NCBI GenBank assembly: GCA_949987705.1
Contig: OX465283.1
Coordinates: forward strand, 73,603,720-73,667,719
DNA length: 64,000 nt
Reading direction: 5' to 3'
From: Thereva unica
Lineage: Eukaryota; Arthropoda; Insecta; Diptera; Therevidae
The notes under the pieces were generated by a model. That model ran no database searches, was not told the origin of the DNA, and worked only from the letters and a program-made list of their open reading frames with translations. The position numbers and the translations under genes are program-made. Position 1 is the stretch's first letter. Each line of letters begins with the position of its first letter. Positions 31,088-42,808 of this stretch are shown one piece after another.

Positions 31088-33768
31088 TGGATTTTATAAG
31101 AATTGCTATCTGGAACATAAACGGCCTATTACCAAATAAAGGCGAACTTGACCTAATGCTCAAAACTAATAAAATAGACATTATTTTAATATCTGAAACG
31201 CATCTTAATGAACGCAAAACTTTTAAATTACCTGGCTATAGCGTATATTGTACAAACCACATAGACGGCACTTCTCATGGTGGATCAGCAGTAATAATTA
31301 AAAATAATATACGTCATCACCTATATAGTGAATATAAAGAAGAATATCTGCAAGCAACAACAGTAACGATTGATGATAAGCTGGGGCCAATTAATATTAG
31401 TGCAGTCTACTGTCCACCAAGACATAAAATTACTGAGGAAAAATTTGCGAATTATTTTAACACACTTGGAAACCGATATATTAGCGGTGGGGACTGGAAC
31501 AGTAAAAACACCTACTGGGGCTCTAGACTTACAACTACAAGAGGCAGAGAATTGAAAAAATGCATTGATAATCTAAAACTTGTTCCACTATCAACAGGAG
31601 AACCCACGTACTGGCCAACAGACAGTAATAAAACACCCGATCTCTTAGATTTTTTCATCTCTAAGGGTACTGCTCATCTTTATGTCAGTATAGATTCTTG
31701 CTTCGATGGATCATCCGACCACTCACCAGTAATAGCAACCTATAGCACAACTATAATCAATACAAAACGGCAATTGACTCTATACAATAAAAATACAGAC
31801 TGGATTGCGTTCAAAGAATTCCTTGAATCTGCAATAGACCTGAATATCCCTTTAAAAACCAACAACGACATAGACGAAGGGATTTTCTATATCACCAATA
31901 AAATACAAGAAGCAGGATGGCGCTCTACTCCTTTACCACCTAATATAAACAAAAAATTAAATATGCCCTTAGAAATTCGCGAAAAAATCACTGAGAAACG
32001 AAGACTGAGAAGGCAATGGCAAACCAGCAGACTCGCAACAGCCAAAGCAGCATTTAACAGATCAGCTCGAGAACTGAAACTAATGATCTCTGAAAATATG
32101 AATAAATCATTCCAAGAACATCTTCAATCGCTATCGCACGCTAAAAAAGATAATTATTCGCTATGGAAAATTACCAAAAACCTCAAAAGACCACAACAGT
32201 CAGTACCACCTCTTAAAACTCCATCCGGTGAATGGGCTCGGAGTTGTCGTGAAAAGGCGGAGTTGTTTGCACAACATCTGTACAACGTGTTTACCCCAAA
32301 CGAATCCTGCATGCAGGAATTCGAAGCAGAAGTGGAGAAATTAATCAATAGCGACCAACAATTATCTCCACCCATAAAACTAGTAACAACAAGGGAAACT
32401 GCCAGAATAATACGACACCTAGAAAATAAAAAAGCCCCAGGCTTCGACCTAATAACTGGAGAAATTTTAAAAAACTTGCCGAGAAAAGCCCTAGTATTCT
32501 TGACTATGATCTACAATGCCATCCTAAGGTTCCACTATTATCCCAAATTATGGAAAACATCACAAATATGTATGATAGCAAAGCCAGGGAAATTGCCCAC
32601 TGATGTGAGCTCATATAGGCCTATCAGTCTTCTTCCAACCATCTCAAAAGTGTTTGAAAAAATTTTCCTAGACAGACTAAAGCCAATACTAGAGGAAAAC
32701 AACATAATTCCAGAACATCAATTCGGTTTCCGAAAACAACATTCTACTATAGAGCAAACACATAGAGTGGTACATCAAATCAGGAAAACTCTGGAAAACA
32801 AAGAATACTGCTCTGCAGTATTCTTAGATATACAACAAGCATTTGATAAAGTATGGCACAACGGACTTTTATATAAACTTAAAACTTTGCTTCCAAACTC
32901 ATACTACATGATAATAAAATCATATTTGTACCAAAGAACCTTCCAGGTCAAATTTGGAGAAGAATACTCAGATCTATACGAAATTAGAGCGTCAGTACCA
33001 CAAGGATCTGTAATAGGGCCAGTTCTTTACTCGATTTTCACATCAGATTTGCCAATAACTGAAGGTGTTGAAACGGCAACATATGCTGATGATACGGCTT
33101 GTTTGGTCAGTAACAAAGATCCCATTAGAGCATCACAGATATTGCAGACATATCTCAACAAAATTGACCTATGGATGAAAAGGTGGAGGATAAAGTGCAG
33201 CACCAACAAATCAAACCACATCACGTTTACTCTCAGGAAAGGCGACTGTGCATCAGTCTCCATGGAAGGTAATCCACTGCCAAAAAAAGCTTGCGTCAAG
33301 TATCTTGGATTACATCTTGACAGAAGGCTTACATGGTCACATCACATAAAGGCGAAAAGAACTGAATTAAATATACAATATAAAACCTTATACTGGCTAA
33401 TTGGAAATAAATCCTCGTTGTCATTAAACAATAAAATTTTAATATGCAAATCCATAATCAAACCAATATGGACCTACGGCATAGAACTGTGGGGGTCTGC
33501 TTCAAATTCTAACTTAGAAATACTGCAAAGGTTCCAAAATCAAATACTAAGGTCATTTACCCGTGCCCCTTGGTTTACCAAAAATGTCGAGATACACAAC
33601 TATCTTCAAATACCAACAATAAAAGAAGAAGTAAAAAATCGCTGTGTCAAGTACAAAAACAGATTAAAAGATCATACCAATCAACTTGCTAAAAACCTAA
33701 TGAACGGAGAAAGGGACACAACACGCCTGAAACGATGGCACATCCTGAACTTAGACAACAGAAGCTGA
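31087..33768 (+). CDS. Jockey LINE ORF2 (AP-endonuclease and reverse transcriptase)
   Basis: The product is 893 residues from the ATG at 31087. Residues 1-225 form the endonuclease, with IWNINGL, ISETHL (metal-binding Glu), GGDWNSKN and SSDHSPV (catalytic Asp-His). The reverse transcriptase follows: KKAPGFDLITGE near 450, AKPGKLP..VSSYRPISLLP, GFRKQHST, FLDIQQAFDKVWH, SVPQGSVIGPVLYSIF and the YADDTA catalytic box near residue 666, then KYLGLHLDRRLTW. No stop or frameshift is seen. The protein should nick target DNA and prime cDNA synthesis there. The UGAUG overlap with ORF1 suggests coupled termination and re-initiation. Confidence 0.95.
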   Translation: MDFIRIAIWNINGLLPNKGELDLMLKTNKIDIILISETHLNERKTFKLPGYSVYCTNHIDGTSHGGSAVIIKNNIRHHLYSEYKEEYLQATTVTIDDKLGPINISAVYCPPRHKITEEKFANYFNTLGNRYISGGDWNSKNTYWGSRLTTTRGRELKKCIDNLKLVPLSTGEPTYWPTDSNKTPDLLDFFISKGTAHLYVSIDSCFDGSSDHSPVIATYSTTIINTKRQLTLYNKNTDWIAFKEFLESAIDLNIPLKTNNDIDEGIFYITNKIQEAGWRSTPLPPNINKKLNMPLEIREKITEKRRLRRQWQTSRLATAKAAFNRSARELKLMISENMNKSFQEHLQSLSHAKKDNYSLWKITKNLKRPQQSVPPLKTPSGEWARSCREKAELFAQHLYNVFTPNESCMQEFEAEVEKLINSDQQLSPPIKLVTTRETARIIRHLENKKAPGFDLITGEILKNLPRKALVFLTMIYNAILRFHYYPKLWKTSQICMIAKPGKLPTDVSSYRPISLLPTISKVFEKIFLDRLKPILEENNIIPEHQFGFRKQHSTIEQTHRVVHQIRKTLENKEYCSAVFLDIQQAFDKVWHNGLLYKLKTLLPNSYYMIIKSYLYQRTFQVKFGEEYSDLYEIRASVPQGSVIGPVLYSIFTSDLPITEGVETATYADDTACLVSNKDPIRASQILQTYLNKIDLWMKRWRIKCSTNKSNHITFTLRKGDCASVSMEGNPLPKKACVKYLGLHLDRRLTWSHHIKAKRTELNIQYKTLYWLIGNKSSLSLNNKILICKSIIKPIWTYGIELWGSASNSNLEILQRFQNQILRSFTRAPWFTKNVEIHNYLQIPTIKEEVKNRCVKYKNRLKDHTNQLAKNLMNGERDTTRLKRWHILNLDNRS

Positions 33769-33918
33769 ATCCTGTGGCAATTAAATAATGGATAATGTTC
33801 ATAGAAACATTACCCACCGTGATATACTCGTACAAACAATTTAATTATGGCTTAGTAGCCGATTGTAAATAGTTTTATATACATATTAAATAAAAAAAAA
33901 AAAAAAATGTTGTTCACG

Positions 33919-34413
33919 TTTCGTTACGCCCATTAACAAGTCTGTCTTTATTGTAAACTCGAAACTCGTAACTCGAAACTTTGACAGAGGACTGTTCATG
34001 AAATTCGGGGACCAACTTTAGGTTAAATTAAACTAATCAAAAAATAGTTTAAATAAATTAATATTAGAATGTAATAGCATATCATTTCATATTGATTAAA
34101 TTGTGTTATATAAGTTATTTATTTTTAGAATATTAGTAGAATTAATGAACTCAAAACAAAATATTCTGGTTTGGTGACCGGCCAGGGGACTGTTTTTAGA
34201 CCTAAAAAATACGTTATTGAAACCATATAGGTTTTTATGTGAGATATTTTCTATATTGTATACTATAGTTTAGATAGTTATAAATTGAAATTTACAGAAA
34301 TATAAATATTTATCCCCATAGTTTACGTAATATTTGCCAAAGACAGCGATTTTACCACTTTGGTGAGAAACACCCATATAAGCTTAATTGCCATTGATAT
34401 TGGGGAAATCAAA
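33919..34413. other. AT-rich spacer between Jockey LINE and Helitron
   Basis: No coding sequence. It includes the right part of the possible outer element described at 28385-34376. Confidence 0.5.
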
Positions 34414-34444
34414 TCCTTACTAATATTATAAATGCGAAAGTAAC

Positions 34445-34492
<48 letters not shown>
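34445..34492. repeat. (TCTG)12 microsatellite
   Basis: Twelve perfect TCTG units lie in the 5' part of the Helitron, a position typical of this element type. Confidence 0.98.
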
Positions 34493-34493
<1 letters not shown>

Positions 34494-34710
34494 TACGCTT
34501 TCACGCCTAAACCACTAAACCGATTTTGATGAAATTTGCTACAGACATAGTTTAGACCTTGGAGACGGACATAGGCTACTTTTTATGGAGAAAAAAAGGG
34601 TTTAAGGGGGTGAAATGGGGTTCAATAAGTTGTAAGGGGATTTTTTATCTTTACTTTTTTTTTTCTATTGTATAAAAAGTAACTGACTGACAGACAACGC
34701 ACAACCTAAA

Positions 34711-37700
34711 CCGCTGGAGCTAAAGGGCTGAAATTTTGACAGTGCATCCCTATAATGGCGTGGACATCCACTAAAAAGCGATTTTTCGAAATTCATCCCC
34801 TAAGGGGGTGAAATGGGGTTTATCCAAACCGCTGGAGCTATAGGGCTGAAATTTGGACAGTGCATCCCTATAATGGAGTGGACATCCACTATAAAGCGAT
34901 TTTTCAAAATTCATCCCCTAAGGGGGTGAAATGGGGTTTATCCAAACCGTTGGAGCTATAGGGCTGAAATTTTGACAGTGCATCCCTATAATGGCGTGGA
35001 CATCCGCTAAGAAGCGATTTTTCGAAATTCATCCCCTAAGGGGGTGAAATGGGGTTTACCCAAACCGCTGGAGCTATAGGGCTGAAATTTTGACAGTGCA
35101 TCCCTATAATGGTGTGGAAATCCACTAAAGAGCGATTTTACGAAATTCATCCCCTAAGGGGGTGAAATGGGGTTTATCCAAACCGTTGGAGCTATAGGGC
35201 TGAAATTTTGGCAGTGCATCCCTATAATGGCGTGGACATCCGCTAAGAAGCGGTTTTTCGTAATTCATCCCCTAAGGGGGTGAAATGGGGTTTACCCAAA
35301 CCGCTGGAGCTATAGGGTTGAAATTTTAACAGTGGATCCCTATAATGACGTGGACATCCACTAAAGAGCGATTTTTCGAAATTCATCCCCTAAGGGTGTG
35401 AAATGGGGTTTTTACAAACCGCTGAAGCTATAGGGCTGAAATTTTGACAGTGCATCCCTATAATGGCGTGGACATCCACTATAAAGCGATTTTTCGAAAT
35501 TCATCCCTTAAGGGGGTGAAATGGGGTTTATCCAAACCGCTGGAGCTATAGGGTTGAAATTTTAACAGTGGATCCCTATAATGACGTGGACATCCACTAA
35601 AGAGCGATTTTTCGAAATTCATCCCCTAAGGGTTTGAAATGGGGTTTTTACAAACCGCTAAAGCTATAGGGCTGAAATTTTGGCAGTGCATCCCTATAAT
35701 AACGTTTACATCCAGTAATCCACTAAAGAGCGATTTTTCAAAATTCATCCCCTAAGGGTGTGAAATAGGGTTTTTACAAACCGTTAAAGCTATAGGGCTG
35801 AAATTTGGACAGTGCATCCCTATAATGGAGTGGACATCCACTATAAAGCGATTTTTCGAAATTCATCCCTTAAGCGGGTGAAATAGGGTTTATCCAAACC
35901 GCTGGAGCTATAGGGTTGAAATTTTAACAGTGCATCCCTATAATGACGTGGACATCCACTAAAGAGCGATTTTCGAAATTCATCCCCTAAAGGTGTGAAA
36001 TGGGGTTTTTACAAACCGCTAAAGCTATAGGGCTGAAATTTGGACAGTGCATCCCTATAATGGAGTGGACATCCACTATAAAGCGATTTTTCGAAATTCA
36101 TCCCTTAAGCGGGTGAAATAGGGTTTATCCAAACCGCTGGAGCTATAGGGTTGAAATTTTAACAGTGCATCCCTATAATGACGTGGACATCCACTAAGAA
36201 GCGATTTTTCGAAATTCATCCCCTAAGGGGGTGAAATGGGGTTTACCCACACCGCTAAAGCTATAGGGCTGAAATTTGGACAGTGCATCCCTATAATGGC
36301 GTGAACATCCACTAAGAAGCGATTTTTCGAAATTCATCCCCTAAGGGGGTGAAATGGGGTTTACCCACACCGCTAAAGCTATAGGGCTGAAATTTTGACA
36401 GTGCATCCCTATAATGACGTGGATATCCACTATAAAGCGATTTTTCGAAATTCATCCCTTAAGCGGGTGAAATAGGGTTTATCCAAACCGCTGGAGCTAT
36501 AGGGCTGAAATTTTGACAGTGCATCCCTATAATGGCGTGAACATCCACTAAGAAGCGATTTTTCAAAATTCATCCCCTAAGGGTGTGAAATGGGGTTTTT
36601 ACAAAACGCTAAAGCTATAGGGCTGAAATTTGGACAGTGCATCTCTATAATGACGTTTACATCCACTAAAGAGCGATTTTTCGAAATTCATCCCCTAAGG
36701 GTGTGAAATAGGGTTTTTACAAACCGCTAAAGCTATAGGGCTGAAGTTTGGACAGTGCATCCCTATAATGGAGTGGACATCCACTATAAAGCGATTTTTC
36801 GAAATTCATCCCTTAAGCGGGTGAAATAGGGTTTATCCAAACCGCTGGAGCTATAGGGCTGAAATTTTGACAGTGCATCCCTATAATGGCGTGAACATCC
36901 ACTAAGAAGCGATTTTTCAAATTTCATCCCCTAAGGGTGTGAAATGGGGTTTTTACAAAACGCTAAAGCTATAGGGCTGAAATTTGGACAGTGCATCTCT
37001 ATAATGACGTTTACATCCACTAAAGAACGATTTTTCGAAATTCATCCCCTAAGGGTGTGAAATAAGGTTTTTACAAACCGCTAAAGCTATAGGGCTGAAA
37101 TTTTGACAGTGCATCCCTATAATGGCGTGGACATCCACTAAGAAGCGATTTTTCGAAATTCATCCCCTAAGGGGGTGAAATGGGGTTTACCCACACCGCT
37201 AAAGCTATAGGGCTGAAATTTGGACAGTGCATCCCTATAATGGCGTGAACATCCACTAAGAAGCGATTTTTCAAAATTCATCCCCTAAGGGGGTGAAACG
37301 GGGTTTATCCAAACCGCTAAAGTTATAGGGCTGAAATTTTAACAGTGCATTCCTATAATGGCGTGGACATCCATTATAAGGCGATTTTTCGAAATTTATC
37401 CCCTAAGGGGGTGAAATGGGGTTTACCCAAACCGCTGGAGCTATAGGGCTGACATTTTGACAGTGCATCCCTATAATGGCGTGAACATCCACTAAGAAGC
37501 GATTTTTCAAAATTCATCCCCTAAGGGGGTGAAATGGGGTTTATCCAAACCGCTAAAGTTATAGGGCTGGAATTTTAACAGTGCATCCCTATAATGGAGT
37601 GGACATCCACTATAAGGCAATTTTTCGAAATTTATCCCCTAAGAGGGTGAAATGGGGTTTACCCAAACCGCTGGAGCTATAGGGCTGAAATTTTGAACAG

Positions 37701-38071
37701 TGCATCCCTTTAATGACGTGGACATCCATTAAGAAACGATTTTTCGAAATTCATCCCCTGAGGGGGTTAAATGGGGTTAAGCCAAACCGCTGGAGCTAAA
37801 CGGCTGAAATTTTGACAGTGCATATTTATAATGAAGTGGACATTTACTAAGAAGCGATTTTTCGAAATTCATCTCCTAAAGGGGTGAAATGGGGTTACCA
37901 AACTACTGGAGCTACAGGGTTGAAATTTGGACAGTGCATCCCTATAATGACGTGGACATCCACTAAGAGGCGATTACTCGAAATGCACCCCCAAAGGGGA
38001 TGAAATGGGGTTAACCCAAACCTCTGAAGCTGAAGGGCTGAAATTTTGACAGTGCATCCCTATAATCACGT
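34711..38071. repeat. 118-bp tandem satellite, about 28.5 units
   Basis: Units begin CCGCTGGAGCTATAGGGCTG. Starts at 34711, 34829, 34947, 35065, 35183, 35301 and 35419 are exactly 118 apart. Later steps are mostly 118, with one 126 (an 8-base insertion near 35710) and one 117. Each unit contains CCCCTAAGGGG, a palindrome, or a variant of it. Left-hand and right-hand end units are the most diverged, as expected in an array homogenised from the middle. A trimeric higher-order repeat (354 bp) is visible at 36488-37080. No coding sequence is present. Confidence 0.97.
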
Positions 38072-38762
38072 AGAAATGAATGACTCGAAATTCACTTTAT
38101 TTAATATTCATTTGTGATTGCTTCATAATTTCTTACATCCACGTAAATAGGCGAACAAACTTAACGAACGTTCGTCAAACCCTAAAATGTCACTTTTCTT
38201 GATGACATACACATGCCAATCTCTGCTTCAAAACTTGCAGATTTGTTGAGCAGAGGTGATATTCGCAGCAATTTGTTTACCATATTTATTAAAAAAATGC
38301 ACTATAATAAACCCTTTTTAGGGATAATAACAGCTGACTTTTTTGTTGGTTTTTTTTTAAGGAAAACATTGCACATAATAAACAGTTTTTAAAGGCGTTG
38401 CAAGGCACGCGGGTTTTATGCTAGTGTAAACAATAAAATTCTTTGATTCTTCACCCACGTCATGGTATATTTCTTTATTCAATATCAACAATAGTTTTTG
38501 AGCTGCAAATCAAAACTATATGCCATAATTTCGTTATCATCGGTTTTTACTCAGGAAGCAAATTTAGAGACGAAGTAGAAGTATTCACGTCAAAAACTTG
38601 TTTCATATGAAATAAAATTGCCCGAAGGAAATTAAAAAAAAAATATTATGACGAAAAAAAAGCACCACTTCTCCCTAGCCCTCTGCGCCATGGCAGATAC
38701 AATCAGTGGTTGACTAATATGTTAATAAATCATTTCAGAAAGAAGAAAAAGAGAAAAAGAAA

Positions 38763-38848
38763 ACAATCTGTCCCGACCGACCAGGGCTTGAACCTGCAAC
38801 GCCACACGCCGCTGGATCGAGGATCTAACGCGCTACGCACTCTTTCAC
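38763..38848 (-). repeat. tRNA-like sequence, probable SINE head
   Basis: On the minus strand, TGCGTAGCGCGTTAGATCC resembles an A box region and GGTTCAAGCCC a B box, about 45 bases apart. No clean acceptor stem closes it, so it is more likely a SINE head or tRNA pseudogene than a working tRNA gene. It differs from the SINE heads at 27313 and 48079. Confidence 0.55.
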
Positions 38849-38849
38849 C

Positions 38850-39954
38850 GGCCTTCTACCAGTTTTGCAACAATAAAGTAATTTGTTAGGTGCCTATGAA
38901 ATGTTTAGGTTGAACTAATTTTAACAGTTTTTTATGCCTAACTTCGAACTCGTTTATCAGAATTTCGAAAAAATTTATCGGGACCACCGTGGGAAACTCC
39001 CCCTTCAAATGAACCAAAATAAAAGCAAAAAAGTGAAAGGTGAATTTAATCTGAAAAAACTGTAACACAAACTGGGAGAAAAATATTTGCAGCATAGAAG
39101 CTTTGGAATTGGGCTCCATCTATCACATAATGAGCTCACAGAAATTGTTTATTTTTATCATCCTCTTAAGTGCAATCGGAAAATTATCTGAATAACAGGT
39201 TTGCTTTTAATCATATGTTTCAAGCGAAGTTACAAATCGGCAAACAAAGGCTAGTGCTCGTAAATCATCGAAAGACTCCTTACTGAGAAGACATAGCCAT
39301 ATCTTTTAAATTCGATCTGAACATTAGGACCTTAAAATAGCATTGAAAGCAGATCTCAAGCTTCTGTTATAAGTACCATTGAGGTAGACTTCCGATTCGA
39401 TTGAGGCCACAAAATAAGATTCGCTGAAGGTACTGAAGACCATACCTCAATCACCTTACGAAAAATGTATGGAGGATTAGGCTATGCGATGGTACACTTG
39501 TATTGCATTTGATAAAGCCTGCTTTGAAGGCGACAAAATAGGGAGAACATACGTGTCGTTCAAAGCTAGTATTGTAATATCAACGCTGCTAAAAATAAGT
39601 CACTTCAAAAAATTAAGATGACAATGCCATACAAAATCGAAGTAGAAAAACGCACCAGTTGCCCAAACATGGTCCTTGGAAAATGCGTCGATCATGTCCA
39701 TAAATAAATCAATTGTTTGTTACAAATATGGTTCCTCTAATAAATAAATGTAATATGATTTATTAAGAAGTATCCATTATGCTTTCTAGCGGTCGTATGT
39801 TCCCCAATTAACGGTCACCGCCTTTTCAAGTAAACATAACTTGACTCTTGACTCTCGTGTTGATTCGAAGTCACCAAACAGAATAAAGTCATATCTTTTT
39901 CATATCACGGAGTTTCCATCCGCCAATTGAATCAGTCTTTCAAGGTTACTCACT
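38850..39954. other. No gene recognised
   Basis: AT-rich. The 77-codon minus-strand frame at 38886-39119 has no domain. Confidence 0.4.
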
Positions 39955-40870
39955 AGGTCTAAACATAAACAGGTATGCACTTACTTTTAGAAAGGATAAC
40001 TAGAGCGGTAGAGGTGCGGTTAGATTTGATTAGCTGAGCAGTTGGTTTAAGCTCATATACAGCCAAAAGGATAGGCCCATTGTGACCCCATAGTGATCCT
40101 TTAGACCTGATGCTAAAGTGTCGTTTCTTCGCTAAAACCATCTCTAATGAATCTTCTAAGTTGCGGGATCCCAATCTTCGAGATTTCCGCAAGGGTGCTT
40201 AGAAAGGGTTCGCTCAATGTGGTTAACCACATTCTGCTTAGGGCCGGCCAGTGTAGTAAACTTTCCTCCTCGTCCAGATTCTTACAGCTTCTGCAGAAAT
40301 CGTAGGTCTCAAGACCTAAGCGGGTCGCAATCAGCGCTCCCACTATAACTGCGAGGTCTTGTCTCCCGAGGCTCAGTAGTGAAGTGGTCCGCCAGAGGTC
40401 ATAAGAGGGCCAGGTTAATTTGCACAAAGTTCATTTATTAAGATCCCTCCAATACTTTTTCACTTGTTGCATTGTGTGTGGCTTGCATCGGAGTTTAAAG
40501 ATGATCCAAGGCATACCAACTCTTTCCTTTTCTGGAAGGACAGCAGCGGTCGTGCCTTTCCTAGCCATACGAGGAGGGTCCTAAATTGTTGAGCCATCTC
40601 ATTAAGGGATTTGCGACATTCAGAGGTAGCTCTAGAGCTGTTTGCAGGAGCGCAGGGCTTCCAGAGCCGCCTGACTATCTGAGAAGATGTCGACAGTGCG
40701 GCTCCTATGGACTTGATTTGCAGAACAGCCTCTTATATCGCTAGAATCTCCGCTTGGTATACACTGCAGTGATCGGGTAGTCGGAAGGATACTTCAATCC
40801 CAAGTTCTGGAGAAAATTGCAACGTTGCGTCGCCTCTATGAGATCACAGAGTACTTGAGGAAATTTTCTA
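39955..40870 (-). pseudogene. LINE RNase H and C-terminus, R1/LOA-like
   Basis: The minus strand, from about 40860 to 40440, reads LGIEVSFRLPDHCSVYQAEI, the RNase H motif with its catalytic Glu. It then reads SSRATSECRKSLNEMAQQF and LVWLGKARPLLSF. From 40427 it reads LTWPSYDLWRTTSLLSLGRQ, then YDFCRSCKNLDEEESLLHWP, a Cys/His zinc-finger remnant, and LRRFIRDGF at the end. This is the C-terminal half of an R1/LOA-type LINE protein. Frame changes between the parts show it is broken. It may be the same family as 22320-24760. Confidence 0.8.
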
Positions 40871-41149
40871 GTTTTGTTGATAACGAGTGGTAGAAACTCT
40901 GTTTTTGAATTTGAAATAATCCGTTACAATTGCAAATTTATCGATCCATAATACAAAAACAAGCACTAGAAGAGCGTCTAACCAACGACCAACTCCCATA
41001 CCCACCAAACAATTTGTTATGTAGAAGTTCTAAAGGTGCGTGAAAAGGCGGGCTGGAGGCTGTGGAAGAGTGCCGAACTTGTGGGAAAACACTACCAGGA
41101 AGGTAAGTAAGGACGAGCAAATGGAGCTATCACCGATAATTGATAGTTT

Positions 41150-41570
41150 TACTAACATTGTTTTACACCTTATCTAGCCGCAGACCGCAGCTCAAATTAA
41201 TGAATGGTTTGTATTCAAGGCGAGGTTGAATCTAGGACTTATGTATATATTCCAGGACAATCTAATGGCTAGAGAAGAAGTTTACAAGGATAAGTAGGGT
41301 TTAATTGAACCTTTGAAGTGATTCTTGCCGGCCCACTCAATAATGAGTTCAATATGCGTGTTGATTGAATTGGACATGAGTTCACGATCATCAAGGCAAG
41401 GTCTGCCACGTGCTTGTCTTACATAATCGAAGCCACAGCAGTAACGCAAAGTATCGTTATCGGCATAGCTGTGTAGTGTGTTACAGAGGACTGATAGTTG
41501 GTCGTTTATAAGAATTATGAAAAGAACGAGTGATAGGATTGAGTCCTGGTAAGCACTGGGAGATATTAGT
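41150..41570 (-). pseudogene. LINE RT fragment of the CR1-like family
   Basis: Minus-strand residues from 41578 read YQDSILSLVLFIILINDQL, then SYADNDTLRYCCGFD, CLDDRELMSNSINTHIELI and EWAGKN. They align almost word for word with the catalytic region at 9870-11985 (CLDDRELMSNSINNDIELI). The catalytic FADD has become YADN. The part 41150-41275 matches a later section of the same LINE (TTTTACACCTTATCTAGCC), so sequence in between was deleted. Confidence 0.85.
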
Positions 41571-41579
41571 CCTGTCATT

Positions 41580-42384
41580 AGAGCAAAAAACAGGCCGATT
41601 TTGCGATAAAATTGAGCAGCAAACTGCTTGCACTACTACTTCAGGGGTATCCCAAAGATTACTAAAACCCAAAAACCAGCCAAAATTTACTCATGTGGAA
41701 TTGTAATAAAAAGTACTGGTTGGACGGGGTTACTGTCAACAGGACATTTGTAGAAAATTAAAAAACCTACAAAATAGTTTTTGTAGTCCCCGATTCGACC
41801 ATTTTTCGGCGATAAAAGTTGGAAAGGGGCCAAAAAATGTCCATTTTTTTTTTTTTTTTTTTTTCAAAAAATGCATACCTCTCTTAATTTTTAATATTAA
41901 GATGTGATCTTTTGGGAAATGTTAGCTCATTACATATACTTTAAACTGCCAAAAGATGAATAAACTGTAAAAACTTTATTAAACTATTATGTAATATTTA
42001 ATTATTTATTTTGAACGAACTTAATCCCAAATAACCTATGTTTGCAATATATAAATATAATGTGCCTATTAACATAATAAAAAAATACAATAGTGTATTT
42101 TGTTGAAAAACATTTTTTCTTTATAAGTATGTATCTCTATAATTTAATGTACATTCTAATTAAATATATTCATTACTTTAAGTATTTTCCATTTTATATA
42201 TAAAAATCAAACTATTTTTCACGGATTTTCCAATCACTACGAGTACTGGGATCCATTATAAATGACCCCTTAAATATGTAATATAATTGCTCGATGCTTT
42301 CTACATGTAATCGATCTCATCACGCAAACGCTTAAACTTCAACTTCGGGTGTTCCTCAGGTATCAAAAAACTTGAGACGCTTTC
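41580..42384. other. No gene; long T run
   Basis: Very AT-rich with a T run at about 41845-41866. No domain or transposon end was recognised. Confidence 0.4.
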
Positions 42385-42808
42385 CCTCTACTACCAGAAT
42401 GTAAGGAGGGCCAGATCAAAACTAAAGACATTCTTCAGGCATCGATTGCTAGTGGCCTCGATGCCATAGCATTCACTAAAACCTGGCTCCATGTGGGCAT
42501 TCTCAATGCTGAACTCTTCGATTCTTCCTACCAAGTTTTTTGGAGAGACCGTCACACTGACTCGGAAGCTCGTGGGGTGGCGTACTTGTTGCTTGTAGAA
42601 GCCATCTTAATTGTACCCCAATTTCGCTTCCTAGTTGCTCTAACCACCTTGACGTCGAGCTAGTTGCTCTTAAAATCTCCCTCTCTAATATGAATCTCTT
42701 CCTGCTGTGCTGCTATATCCCACCAGATATGTTAAGCACACTTGACGATGGAGGTAATAACCTCTATGATATTCTCATCTTTTGTGTTGACATTCTGTCT
42801 TTGATGAG

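Larger units (their letters stand above)
29150..33906 (+). mobile_element. Jockey-clade LINE, full length, apparently intact
   Basis: The 4757-bp element carries two long open frames, no terminal repeats and an A-rich 3' tail after a TTAAATAAA signal. It is flanked by a perfect 12-bp duplication, ATGTTGTTCACG, at 29138-29149 and 33907-33918. The 5' UTR is about 120 bases. Intact frames and an exact target duplication point to a recent insertion that may still be capable of movement. Confidence 0.95.
28385..34376. repeat. Possible outer DNA element enclosing the Jockey LINE
   Basis: ATGGGTGTTTCTC near 28385 is mirrored by GAGAAACACCCAT near 34364-34376, with weaker similarity continuing inward for about 30 bases. 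The word GGGGACTGT or near variants recurs on both sides of the LINE (about 28852, 28877, 29031, 33975, 34187). With the LINE removed, the two flanks form about 1.2 kb. This suggests a DNA element that was later hit by the LINE. No target duplication was found for the outer ends. Confidence 0.4.
34414..38424 (+). mobile_element. Non-autonomous Helitron (HINE-like) with a satellite core, 4.0 kb
   Basis: It starts TCCTTACTAATATTATAAAT between a host A and TC, and ends CTAG followed by host T, the canonical Helitron termini and insertion site. About 25 bases before the end lies GCGTTGCAAGGC, a nearly perfect hairpin stem. The 5' part has the sequence ATAAATGCGAAAGTAACTCTG followed by a TCTG microsatellite, known from microsatellite-bearing Helitron-like elements of insects. 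It encodes no Rep-helicase. About 3.4 kb of the interior is a tandem 118-bp satellite. A second 3' end of the family is at 7548-7603. Confidence 0.9.

Noticed and set aside
34711..38071. CRISPR-like array
   Set aside because: Units are contiguous 118-bp repeats without unique spacers, inside a eukaryotic Helitron.
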